41,334 nucleotides of DNA from contig NZ_QYCN01000027.1 in assembly GCF_003583925.1 (NCBI RefSeq), positions 14,570 to 55,903 on the forward strand. The letters are read 5' to 3'. A program made the translations under genes and the position numbers. The stretch is from Hymenobacter rubripertinctus. Its GTDB lineage: Bacteria; Bacteroidota; Bacteroidia; Cytophagales; Hymenobacteraceae. Position 1 is the stretch's first letter. Each line of letters opens with the position of its first letter. Below the pieces are notes generated by a model, which searched no databases, had not been told where the DNA came from, and saw only the letters and a program-made list of their open reading frames with translations. This document shows, one piece after another, positions 32,103-40,669 of this stretch.

Positions 32103-32237
32103 GGGCACAAGAGAAAAGCCTGTCATCCTGAGCGGAGCGAAAGACCTTATACCACTGCAACGAGTCGTTCGTACGGTCGTTTTTGTGCTGTAAGATCCTG
32201 CGCTCCGCTTAGGATGACAGGCTTTTTTCTTGTGCCC
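32103..32237. repeat. Inverted repeat with CGTCATCCTGAGCG-type core, second copy
   Basis: Arms 32103-32150 and 32191-32237 pair from GGGCACAAG/CTTGTGCCC at the ends inward through TGTCATCCTGAGCGGAGCG and its near complement. The core and part of the centre (TACGGTCGTT) match the element at 9395-9527. It starts five bases after the HhH barrel gene stop and ends 18 bases before the stop of the convergent protease gene. Confidence 0.85.
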
Positions 32238-32255
32238 TAAAGTACTGAACCCTAA

Positions 32256-35200
32256 TTACTCCTTCACCAGTCGCACGATGGCCGGGCCGGCGGAGGTGGT
32301 GAGGTGGAGGGTGTAGATACCGCTGCTCAGCGCACTCAGGTCCAGCGGGAATTGCAGCTGCTCGGTGTTCTTGGTGAAGGTGCGGGTATACACTTGGCGG
32401 CCAACTGCGTCGATGACGCGCAGGTTCATGCTGCCGCGCTGGGCCGTGTCGATGGTAACCTGGAAAAGGCCGGTGCTGGGGTTGGGGGCCACGATAACGG
32501 ACTGCTGCAACGTGGCCGCGTTCACGCTCGTGATACCGGCTACCGTCTGGCAGCTTTCGGTGGAATAGGTTGAGGCCCCCACTGTATTCACGGCCCGCAC
32601 CCGGTAGCAGTATTGGCCGTTGCCCGTTACGTTGTCGGTGAAGAAGGTGGTGTTGGCGGGCAAAGTGGCAATGCGCGTGAAGGCCGTGCTGCCACCCCGG
32701 GAGCGTTCCACCTCAAAGCCGGTTTCGTTGTCGGCTTTGTCCACCCACAGCATGTCGATGGCTGCGCTGGTGGCCTGCACGCTCGGCGGCAGGGCAGTGA
32801 ACGAAACCGGGGCTGCCGGCAGCGCATCCAGGGTGCACAATTCAAGCGTCCAGCCCTGGAAAGTGCCGCCGTTGCCGGGGTTGTTGTCGGCCACGGTGAG
32901 GGTCCAGCTGCCGGTGGCCGGCGAGCCCAGCAGGGCGGCGAAGGAGGCGGCCGGCCGAACCGTGGCCCCTGCCCCCACGGGGCAGGCCAGCGCGTTGGGG
33001 GCGCTGTCGTCGAAGCTCACTGCCAGCGTGCCGGCCCCCACACACAGGCGCGGGTACACCACCACGCGTTGGCCGGCCGGGTTGGTCAGGGAAATTTCCA
33101 GGTCGCTGAGCTCCTCGTGGCTGATGTTCAGGTCCCGGATCCGGACGTTCGAAACGCGGTTGCCATCCGTCACCTGGATAACCGAAGTCAGGATGGGCAC
33201 CGTGCCGGCTGGAATGGGCTGGGGCAGATTCGGGGCCACGAAGCTCCGGCAGGTCTGTACATCGGTCCGGAACGATACTGCGGCCGAATACGGGGCCGCG
33301 CCGCAGGCGCTGAGCGCCCGCACCCGCACGTAGTACGTGGTGGCGGGCAGGAGCTCACTGAGGGGCGTGAAGCTGGTAACCGGCCCGGTGGTGAAGGTCT
33401 GGAGGCCGGCCGTGAAGGCCGCGTTGGTTGCCAGCTGCACCTCGTAGCCGGCGGCGTTGGCCACGGCGCTCCACCCAATGCGGGGGCGCAGCAGCCCCAC
33501 GGAGCCCGCCGTCGGAGCCGTAACGGTAGCCGTCTGCGTGGCGGTCGGCTGAATGGTCAGCGGTACTTCCAGCGTCCGGTTAACGGTGCCGCTGGTCCCG
33601 ATGAGCGCCAGCGTGTAGGTGCCGGCGGCCGTAGCGGGGCCGGCGCTGATGGTGGCCGTGGTGCCGGAGCCCGCCGCTACCGTTGGGTTGGCAAAGGAAA
33701 CCGTGACGCCCGCCGGCAGGCTGGGAGCCGTCAGCGTCACCGGGCCGCTGAAGCCTTGCAGCTGGCCCACCGTAAGCGCCACCGTACCCGAGCTGCCGGG
33801 GCAAAACGCGAGTGAGCCCGCCGCGCCGGCCGGCCCTTGCAGGTAGAACGTGGGGCCGGTGGGTACCTCAATCGTGAAATTCTGGTCCGAAACGTCGAAG
33901 AAGATGCCGCCGCTGGCCCGCACCCGAATGCGGGCCTGGGTGGTTGCCGTTACGCTGGCGGGCAGGGTGAAGGATTCGTTTCCGTCGTTGGGCGTGGCCG
34001 CCAGCAGGGTAGTGGGGAAGGTCAGGCCGCCATCCGTGGAAAGCTGAATATCCACGTTGGCGGCGCTGATGGGGGCCTGGGTGGTATTGGCCACGCGCCA
34101 GGAAACCTGCTGGGGCGCGCCGGCCACCCAGGTGGTCGCCGTGTTGGGGGCCGTCACCACGAAGGGGCCGGCCGTGGGCACCACCACCACGTGCATGGAG
34201 TCGTAATCGGTGCCCCCGCCCCCGGCCCGGTTGTCGCGGGCTACGAGGCGGAAAATCAGGCGGCGGCCATAGGTGGGCAGCAGCTCGCCCTTGGTCTGGG
34301 TGTTGGCGAGTATATCGGCCAGGCGCGGAAACGTCCGGGCCGGGCTGGTGGTGGGGGCGAAGGTGCGAAACAGCGGCGCATCGGCCACCGGCCCGGCCGG
34401 CGACCCGGCCGGCCCCAGGTTGTACTGTTCCCAGGAATAGGTCAGGGCGTCGTTGTTGGCATCGGTGGCCGTGCCGGTCAGCACGAAGGGCGTGCCGAGG
34501 GGAATGGCGTAGTTGCGGCCCGCGTTTACCACCGGCGGCGTGTTGCCGGTGGCCGTGCGCACGGCGCAGTTGCCGGCCCCATTCAGGTGGGCCACAATCT
34601 GGTCGAGGCTGCGGGAGTGGAAGTAGGCGTCGGAGTTGGGCTGGATGTTGTCGGCCCCGCAAATACCGGCGTACGCCATGATGGTGGTGCCCGAACCCGG
34701 CTCGAAAGCCGAGCTGCCCGCCCGGTTGCCGCCCCCGCAGGCCCCGGTCTGGCTGTTGAAGGTGTGGTCGGCCCCGAACTGGTGCCCCATTTCGTGGGCC
34801 ACGTAATCCACGTCGAAGGCGTCGCCGACGGGCTGGAAGAGGCCGGTTACGCCGTGGGCTTTAACGGAGGTGACGCACACGGCCCCGAGCTGGGCTATGC
34901 CCCCACCCCCGGTGCTGAACACGTGGCCGATGTCGTAGTTGGCCGACCCGATGAACTGATCCACCGTTTTCTGATTCTGGCTCAGCAAGGCCTCCGGATC
35001 ATCGTCGGTGTAGGGGTCGGTATCCTTGTCGAGAAAGATCAGCGCCTCGTTCTGGGCCACCAGCACCAGGCGCACGGCCAGCTCGTGCTCGTAAATCCCG
35101 CTCACCCGGTTGATGGAGGTGACGATAGCGGCCAGGGCGCTGGCTTTGGTGCCGCCGTGAAAGGTGGCGTACTCGCCGGTGCAGGCCAGGGCCAGGCGGT

Positions 35201-35834
35201 AGGTGCGTAGGGTGGCCCCGTTGGCGGCGGCGGCCCGCTGAACCGGCCGGCGTAGGGCATCGGCCAGGTTGGTATCGGCGGCGGGCACCGCGCACGCGAA
35301 CGGCGACAGGTGCATGGCCCGGCGCTCAAATACCAGGTGGGTGCGGCTGCCCGGAGCGGCCGGGTCGATGTAGACCACCGAGCCGGCGGCCAGAATCTGG
35401 GCGTGGAAACCGGCGGGCGTCAGGTCGAGGCGGGCAGTGGCGGTGGGGTCGTCGAGGCCCTGGGCCACGTAGGTACGCAGCGCGGGGTAGCGGGCGGCCA
35501 GGGCCGGGGCCAGCACCGGCACCTGCTCCACCCGGAAGCGCTGGGAGCGGCCATCGGGCAGGGGCAGACTGATGACGGGGGCCAGGCTCCGGGTCGCGGT
35601 GGCGTGCGCCGGCGGCGCGCTCCGTAGCGCGGCGCGCACGGCCTCCAGCTGAAAGTCCACGGCCCGGTAGTAGGTCAGCGACTGGGTTACGCCCCGGGCG
35701 GCGGCGGGCAGTGGGGCCGCTTCGGACCAGAGCACGCGCTGGGCGTAGCCCGGCACAACCGTGCCTGCCGCCAGCGCGGTGCCGGCCAGTAAAGGCCGCA
35801 GCGCCCGCCGAATCAAGGTAGCTAGTGTTTTCAT
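32256..35834 (-). CDS. Reprolysin-like metalloprotease exported by type IX secretion
   Basis: A 1192-residue multidomain exoenzyme. The signal peptide is MKTLATLIRRALRPLLAGTA...AQR. A propeptide-like region extends to about 200. The metzincin domain (about 205-430) carries HEMGHQFGADH at 347-357 with all three zinc His and the catalytic Glu. PKD/Ig-like domains follow to about 750, with a fibronectin III-like segment (LRPRIGWSAVANAAGYEVQL). Next comes a proprotein convertase P-domain (ISHEELSDLEISLTNPAGQ...GSWTLTVADNNPGNGGTFQGW). A second Fn3 domain and a C-terminal sorting domain (VAPNPSTGLFQV...LSSGIYTLHL) end it. The C-terminal domain marks export and surface attachment by the type IX system. 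It probably digests extracellular protein. Confidence 0.93.
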   Translation of the reverse strand: MKTLATLIRRALRPLLAGTALAAGTVVPGYAQRVLWSEAAPLPAAARGVTQSLTYYRAVDFQLEAVRAALRSAPPAHATATRSLAPVISLPLPDGRSQRFRVEQVPVLAPALAARYPALRTYVAQGLDDPTATARLDLTPAGFHAQILAAGSVVYIDPAAPGSRTHLVFERRAMHLSPFACAVPAADTNLADALRRPVQRAAAANGATLRTYRLALACTGEYATFHGGTKASALAAIVTSINRVSGIYEHELAVRLVLVAQNEALIFLDKDTDPYTDDDPEALLSQNQKTVDQFIGSANYDIGHVFSTGGGGIAQLGAVCVTSVKAHGVTGLFQPVGDAFDVDYVAHEMGHQFGADHTFNSQTGACGGGNRAGSSAFEPGSGTTIMAYAGICGADNIQPNSDAYFHSRSLDQIVAHLNGAGNCAVRTATGNTPPVVNAGRNYAIPLGTPFVLTGTATDANNDALTYSWEQYNLGPAGSPAGPVADAPLFRTFAPTTSPARTFPRLADILANTQTKGELLPTYGRRLIFRLVARDNRAGGGGTDYDSMHVVVVPTAGPFVVTAPNTATTWVAGAPQQVSWRVANTTQAPISAANVDIQLSTDGGLTFPTTLLAATPNDGNESFTLPASVTATTQARIRVRASGGIFFDVSDQNFTIEVPTGPTFYLQGPAGAAGSLAFCPGSSGTVALTVGQLQGFSGPVTLTAPSLPAGVTVSFANPTVAAGSGTTATISAGPATAAGTYTLALIGTSGTVNRTLEVPLTIQPTATQTATVTAPTAGSVGLLRPRIGWSAVANAAGYEVQLATNAAFTAGLQTFTTGPVTSFTPLSELLPATTYYVRVRALSACGAAPYSAAVSFRTDVQTCRSFVAPNLPQPIPAGTVPILTSVIQVTDGNRVSNVRIRDLNISHEELSDLEISLTNPAGQRVVVYPRLCVGAGTLAVSFDDSAPNALACPVGAGATVRPAASFAALLGSPATGSWTLTVADNNPGNGGTFQGWTLELCTLDALPAAPVSFTALPPSVQATSAAIDMLWVDKADNETGFEVERSRGGSTAFTRIATLPANTTFFTDNVTGNGQYCYRVRAVNTVGASTYSTESCQTVAGITSVNAATLQQSVIVAPNPSTGLFQVTIDTAQRGSMNLRVIDAVGRQVYTRTFTKNTEQLQFPLDLSALSSGIYTLHLTTSAGPAIVRLVKE

Positions 35835-36183
35835 AAAGAGGGAAAGGAAGGCAGAGGAGAAGGGCGGGGCCGCCGCCCGGTGGCGGCCCCCGGAATAGAA
35901 GGGCCAAGATAGACGTTTTGCCCGCCAGCCCGTTGTTGTTCTGAAAGATAAAGTGTGGCCCTGGCCAGCCGGCCTGCCCCCGGAGCGGGCCGGATTCCTG
36001 CGGCCCTGCCGGTCGGAGTCAGCATGAAAAACGCCCGCTTCCGGGCAGGGAAGCAGGCGTTTCAGTAAACCCGAATGGCGGATGACCAGGCCCAGGCTGG
36101 TTTCCTTCTCCGGTAAGCCGGGCCGCCCGGTCCAAGGCCCAACTTACCGGAGTTAGCCGGCCAACCTTGCGGGCGGGGGCGGC
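35835..36183. other. Spacer between the metalloprotease and DUF3857 genes
   Basis: About 350 bases with no gene. It holds the minus-strand terminator at 36026-36062 and a second hairpin CTCCGGTAAG / CTTACCGGAG (36108-36117 and 36143-36152), both downstream of the DUF3857 gene. The promoter of the protease should lie in 35835-36000; only weak TATCTTTC-like boxes are visible there. Confidence 0.5.
36026..36062 (-). terminator. Terminator of the first DUF3857 gene
   Basis: Read on the minus strand: AAACGCCTGCTTCC, a 6-base loop, then GGAAGCGGGCGTTT followed by TTC. The stem has 13 of 14 pairs (36029-36042 with 36049-36062) and ends in TTTTTC. It lies about 120 bases past the stop. Confidence 0.75.
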
Positions 36184-38130
36184 TCAGGCGTCGGTTTTGA
36201 GCAGCACCAGCTGGGCTTTGTCGGCGGCGGCTACTTTGCGGCGGAACTCCAGGTAGGCCGGGTACTCGGTGGCGGCAAAGCGGCGGCGGGGCATTTCCAG
36301 CCGCCGGATGTAGCGCAGGGTGCCATCGGGCAGGGTGCTTAGCTGGCTGGAGTAGGTGCCGAAGGGCGTTTTGAGCTGCACCGGCGCGGGGAGCTGCTCG
36401 GGCCGCAGGCTGGCGGGCAGGTGCAGCTGCACGGTATCGAGCTGGGTAAAGGCGTGGTCTAGCCGGACTTCCGACTGCCGTTCGCCCCCCGAAGTAGCCA
36501 GCGTGGGCAGCCGGCTCAGCAGGTTGGGCGTGAGAAAAACGCGCTTGCCGCTGGGCGGGGCCAGGCCGGGCAGCGTGAGGGCCAGCGTTTCGGTGAGGCC
36601 GGGCACGGGCGCGCCGGGGGGCAGGGCCTGAAACGCTACCTTGTGCAGGGTGAAGTTGGGCAGGGCCAGCTGGTTGCCCACGCGCTTTTTCTGCTCGCTC
36701 AGCTCCAGGCCGGGCAGGCCGGCCACGCCATCGTACTCCAGGCCGGTGCGCAGGGTGCGCAGGGTGGCCGTGGCGTTGCCGCTGGCATCCAGAAACACAT
36801 CGGCGTGCCGTTCGCGGCGGTTTTCGGCCGCCCCGTAGCGGGGCGTCGGAACCAGGTGGCCGCCTTCGGGCAGCAGCAGCAGGGCGTGGCGGTTGCCCGT
36901 GAAGCTGCCCATGTAGCCGAACGGATCGGTCTGGCTGGTGCATTCCAGCCACACGGTATCGGGCCGGGCCGGCTGGGTGAGGGGCACGCACAGCACCACG
37001 TGGTTGAACTGGGAGCTGGGAAAATCGGTGCGGATGTCCTGCTCGTCGGTGCCCGCGCGCACCAGGGCCGCGTGGGCCTTGATGCCGGCCGCGCCCAGCA
37101 GGGCCTGGCAGTAGTTGGTGAGGGCCTTGCAGTCGCCGTAGCCGTTGGCCGCTACCGCAGAGGCCGGGAAGGTCTGCCAGCCGCCCAGGCCCAGCTGCAC
37201 CGAAATGTAGCGGGTGTTGGCTTGCAGGTACTGGTACACCTTGCGGATGCGGGCCCGCTCGTCGGGTTCGCCCTGCACCAGCGCCTGCATCCCGGCCACC
37301 AGGGCCGGGGGCAGCTCGGCGCGGCCGGCGTTGAGCTCGTAGGTCCAGCGGCTGAGGTCGGCCCAGCTGCTGAGCCGGCCGGCGTGGCCCTGCACCTCAA
37401 ACTCGGCCGGGGCCGTGTACACGCTCGGGGTCAGCTCCCCCACGGCGGGGCCATCGGGTTCCTGCTCGCGGGCCGGCAGGTTGCGCACTTGCCACTCGTA
37501 CACGTCCTGGCTGCCCTGGGTGCGCCTGGCCTGGGCGGTGCCGGCGGGCAGCTGCCGTTCCTGATAGCGCAGAGCCATGCCGGTTGGCATCAGAACGCGA
37601 AACGAGGCCTGCTCCACGCTGAGCTGCTCCACCGGCTGGGGCCGCCAGGTGGAGTAGAACAAGGGGTTGTCGGACACCACTTCGTACTCGAACTCCACCG
37701 TGTAGGGGTAGGTGGGCTGGCTCAGGTCGGCTACCCGGCCCCGCCCGTCGCTGGCCAGGCTGAAGCCGTCGGACAGGCTGATGTCCTGGATATCCTGGCT
37801 GCGGAGCTGGCGCAGCTGCCGGCCCGTGGCATCATACACGGCCCCCCGGAAATAGCTGACGCTGTTGAGCTGGCTGTAGTAGACCAGCTCGGCGGCCCAG
37901 CGGCGGCCGGCCTCGTCGAGAATGGTAACGGCCCGGCGGGTAGTTTCTACCGTGCGCCCCACCGATTTCACCAGCAGCGTTTCTTCCTGGTAGCGCACTA
38001 CGGCGTGGGCATTTTCGCGCAGCGCGGGCGCCAGATCGGCCACGGCATACTTGGGGGCGGTACCGCCCGTAGCGGCCAAGGGGCCGGCCAGGGCCAGCGT
38101 AAGGGTAAAACCCGACAGAAGCAGCCGCAT
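36184..38130 (-). CDS. DUF3857/transglutaminase-like protein (catalytic residues kept)
   Basis: A 648-residue periplasmic protein. The signal peptide is MRLLLSGFTLTLALAGPLAA. A DUF3857 beta-rich domain spans about 45-210 (NAHAVVRYQEETLLVKSVGRT...YTVEFEYEVVSDNPLFYSTW). A transglutaminase-like domain follows at about 280-400. In it GYGDCKALTNYCQALL holds the catalytic C334, FNHVVLCV holds the histidine, and WLECTSQTDPFG is at the third position (Glu rather than Asp). A DUF3858-like beta domain completes the C-terminus. Papain-like chemistry is plausible: peptide cleavage or crosslinking of an envelope substrate, which is not known. A paralogue with a broken active site is the next gene upstream. 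Confidence 0.88.
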   Translation of the reverse strand: MRLLLSGFTLTLALAGPLAATGGTAPKYAVADLAPALRENAHAVVRYQEETLLVKSVGRTVETTRRAVTILDEAGRRWAAELVYYSQLNSVSYFRGAVYDATGRQLRQLRSQDIQDISLSDGFSLASDGRGRVADLSQPTYPYTVEFEYEVVSDNPLFYSTWRPQPVEQLSVEQASFRVLMPTGMALRYQERQLPAGTAQARRTQGSQDVYEWQVRNLPAREQEPDGPAVGELTPSVYTAPAEFEVQGHAGRLSSWADLSRWTYELNAGRAELPPALVAGMQALVQGEPDERARIRKVYQYLQANTRYISVQLGLGGWQTFPASAVAANGYGDCKALTNYCQALLGAAGIKAHAALVRAGTDEQDIRTDFPSSQFNHVVLCVPLTQPARPDTVWLECTSQTDPFGYMGSFTGNRHALLLLPEGGHLVPTPRYGAAENRRERHADVFLDASGNATATLRTLRTGLEYDGVAGLPGLELSEQKKRVGNQLALPNFTLHKVAFQALPPGAPVPGLTETLALTLPGLAPPSGKRVFLTPNLLSRLPTLATSGGERQSEVRLDHAFTQLDTVQLHLPASLRPEQLPAPVQLKTPFGTYSSQLSTLPDGTLRYIRRLEMPRRRFAATEYPAYLEFRRKVAAADKAQLVLLKTDA

Positions 38131-38160
38131 AAGATATAAACGAAGAAGATGGACAAATAT

Positions 38161-38367
38161 CAGTTGCCAGTTGTCAGTTGCCAGTGTCCGGTGGTCAGTT
38201 GTCAGTTGCCAGTTGCCAGTTGCCAGTGTCCGGTGGTCAGTGTCTAATGGTTATGCTCCGCGCTGCATGATGCCTTACAACTGACCACTGACCACTGACA
38301 ACTGACCACTGGCAACTGACCACTGACAACTGACCACTGGCAACTGACAACTGACAACTGACAACTG
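38161..38367. repeat. Large inverted heptamer array (TCAGTTG family)
   Basis: The left half (38161-38244) has twelve consecutive 7-base units in exact register: CAGTTGC, CAGTTGT, CAGTGTC, CGGTGGT and variants. The right half (38277-38367) has thirteen units of ACAACTG, ACCACTG and GCAACTG, the reverse complement of the left type. The centre (38245-38276) is non-repetitive. The right half ends one base from the stop of the upstream DUF3857 gene; the left half starts about 30 bases from the start of the other. Confidence 0.95.
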
Positions 38368-38368
38368 A

Positions 38369-40417
38369 TCAGGCTTTCTTTTTGAGGACCAGTTGCTCGC
38401 TTTGCTTGGCCATCATACGGGCGAAGAACTCGCGCAGGTAGGCGTATTCCTGGGCCGAATACACGGGCCGGGCCAGGTTCATGCGGCTCACGATCTGGAG
38501 GCCCAGGGGGCTCTGCTGCACGCCGTAGGTGAAGCGCCCACCCCCTTCGGGCAGCTCCAGCGTCATATTCTGGGGCATCTGCTCCAGCTCGTAGCCGGCG
38601 GGCAGGGTCAGGTTCACCAGCAGCGTTTCGTCAAACTTGGCCCCGAAATCCACGGGGAAACGCCGGTCTTCGTGCAGGAAGGGGTTTTTGTCGGTGCCGA
38701 AGTCGCGCAGCGGGTTGAGGTAGATGGTTGCCACCGGGGCCTCGGCCCCGGCGCTGGCAAACTCATACTCCAGCGTGAGGGGCTTGTGCAGCAGGTCGCG
38801 CTCCTTGAAGGTGTACTTGGCAATATCCCAGCCCTCGTGGCTGGTGGCCAGCTCCTGCATATACTTCTTCTCGCCCAGCTTGCGCAGCTTCTCCCGCTGG
38901 TCCAGGGCCAGGTAGCCGCCGTGCTCCTGGTGCACCTTGCCGCTGACACCGCCCTTCTCGTCCACCGTCAGATTGACCTGGCGGTAGGAGAGGAACCGTT
39001 CGCTGGGCGTCAGGTCGATCCAGCGCGACTCCTGGCCCCGGGGCAGCACCAGGCGGCCCACGCCGTTGAGGCAGCGCTGGGGCAGCATACCGCAGGGAGC
39101 CAGCTCCTCGGTAGCGTCCACCAGCATGTCTTTGCCCCCGGGCAGGGCCACGTGGGCCAGCACGTAGTTGAAGCGGCTGCTCAGGGGCACGTTGGTTTCC
39201 ATGCGGCCGTGGCTGCGGGTGCTCAGCACAACGGGGTTGGCCGTAAAGCCGGCCTCGCGCAAGGCCGCAATCAGCAGCAGGTTCACGTCGGCGGCCGAGC
39301 CGCTTTTCTGGTCATAGGCGCGGCGGATGGTGCTGCCGGCCATCACGCCGTTGTTGCCGTTGTGCTTCACGCTGCGCCGTACCAGGTCGTGGATGGCGGC
39401 CACGCGGGCGGCGGGGTCGGTGGTGCTGGCCAGCAAGGGCGCGAGCTGGTCCTTGAGAAAGCCGCCCTTGTTGAGCTGTATCCCGAAGTTGTCGTCGTTC
39501 AGCAGCTCATCGTCAATCTTGGTCCAGGAGCCGGCCACGGGTTTGTAGGGCTCGTTGGGCCACTTGGTGCCGGCCAGCTCGAAGTCGATTTTGGCCACGT
39601 AGTCGTTGGTGGTGGTCATGTAGGGCTCCTCGCGCAGGGCGGGCACGTTTTCCATGGCCCAGCGGTAGTTGGTCACGCGGGGCGTCAGCACTTCGGAGCC
39701 GCCGGCTTCGCGGCCGCCCCGCATGCCCGGCGTTATGGAGGGTGCCCACCGGATGGTGTACTGGGTGGAGGCCTCGTTCTGCTCCTGCACCTTCAGCGGC
39801 TCGTAGCCCTGCATGAGCATCTTGTAATCGAAATACTCCGGAATGGCGGCCCGGTACTCGCTCCAGCGCACCGGAATATCCGACTGGAAGGTCCAGTCCT
39901 GGAAGTTGAAGATGAACTCTGAGGCCACCAGGTAGGTGTACTCCACCACGCTGCCCACCCGCACGTTGGGCAGCGTGAACTTGCGGATGGTGATGTTGGG
40001 CGTGCTTTCCTCCTTGAAAATGGCGTCGGAATTAAGCTTTTCCTTGACTACCTGCCCGTTCACCAGGTTGTAGGTGAAGCCCTTCAGGCCCAGGAGCTTT
40101 TCCTCCCGGTTGGCCTTGTGGTAGAGCGGCACCTGCACGGTCGCGTAGTCGTAGCCCGATTTCTTCAGGATCTTAACGCGGGTCACGCGCTCAAACACCA
40201 CCCGGAACCCGTCCTCGGCATAATCGAAGCGGGAGCGGCCGAAGTCGCAGAGCACCACGGCCGGGGCGGCGCTGTCGGCCACAAAATTGCGGGCCGTGAG
40301 GTCGGCTTCGTCAATCTTGCCAAACTTAATGGGGTCGGCCTGAGCCTGGGCCAGCGAAACGGCCGCGCCGCTGCAAATACCGGCCAGCAGCCACCGGCGG
40401 AGTAAAGGTGAAATCAT
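38369..40417 (-). CDS. DUF3857/transglutaminase-like protein lacking the catalytic cysteine
   Basis: A 682-residue protein with signal peptide MISPLLRRWLLAGICSGAAVSLAQAQA. DUF3857 covers about 50-230 (DYAEDGFRVVFERVTRVKILKKSGYD...VRVGSVVEYTYLVAS). The transglutaminase-like core is at about 330-460, but the position of the catalytic cysteine is alanine (A375 in KSGSAADVNLLLIAALREAGF). The histidine position reads FNYVLAHV and only the Asp in MLVDATEELAP remains. It is therefore probably a non-enzymatic relative, perhaps a binding or structural partner. The same GSAAD-type motif occurs in other Bacteroidota members, so this looks like a stable subfamily rather than recent decay. It is upstream of the catalytic paralogue on the same strand. 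Confidence 0.88.
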   Translation of the reverse strand: MISPLLRRWLLAGICSGAAVSLAQAQADPIKFGKIDEADLTARNFVADSAAPAVVLCDFGRSRFDYAEDGFRVVFERVTRVKILKKSGYDYATVQVPLYHKANREEKLLGLKGFTYNLVNGQVVKEKLNSDAIFKEESTPNITIRKFTLPNVRVGSVVEYTYLVASEFIFNFQDWTFQSDIPVRWSEYRAAIPEYFDYKMLMQGYEPLKVQEQNEASTQYTIRWAPSITPGMRGGREAGGSEVLTPRVTNYRWAMENVPALREEPYMTTTNDYVAKIDFELAGTKWPNEPYKPVAGSWTKIDDELLNDDNFGIQLNKGGFLKDQLAPLLASTTDPAARVAAIHDLVRRSVKHNGNNGVMAGSTIRRAYDQKSGSAADVNLLLIAALREAGFTANPVVLSTRSHGRMETNVPLSSRFNYVLAHVALPGGKDMLVDATEELAPCGMLPQRCLNGVGRLVLPRGQESRWIDLTPSERFLSYRQVNLTVDEKGGVSGKVHQEHGGYLALDQREKLRKLGEKKYMQELATSHEGWDIAKYTFKERDLLHKPLTLEYEFASAGAEAPVATIYLNPLRDFGTDKNPFLHEDRRFPVDFGAKFDETLLVNLTLPAGYELEQMPQNMTLELPEGGGRFTYGVQQSPLGLQIVSRMNLARPVYSAQEYAYLREFFARMMAKQSEQLVLKKKA

Positions 40418-40669
40418 ACCGAGCGAGAGGTAGAATAAAAAGAAGTGATTCAGGCGAAAGTACCAGGGCCTGCCAATGAGCCGAGCGCTTAAACAACACG
40501 AGGATAGGCAATAGCAAAAAAAGACCGCGCTAACGAAGGGCCAATATCCTGTTTATTCCGAAGATGAACAACCCGTGAAGAATGTTTTACAGGCCTTCCA
40601 TCCTCCGGTCGCCGTTGAGCCCCGCAAGGGCGTCATGGGTATAGAAAAAAAGCCATGCTCCGGCCGGCC

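Noticed and set aside
33837..35210. 457-codon plus-strand frame opposite the metalloprotease
   Set aside because: Low-complexity antisense frame; the minus strand holds the zinc motif and ordered domains.
36643..38139. 498-codon plus-strand frame opposite the first DUF3857 gene
   Set aside because: Antisense shadow without recognisable protein features.
38161..38367. CRISPR-like array
   Set aside because: Units are 7 bases with no unique spacers and occur in inverted halves; no cas genes are present.
38393..39922. 509-codon plus-strand frame opposite the second DUF3857 gene
   Set aside because: Antisense shadow; composition is unlike the real genes.
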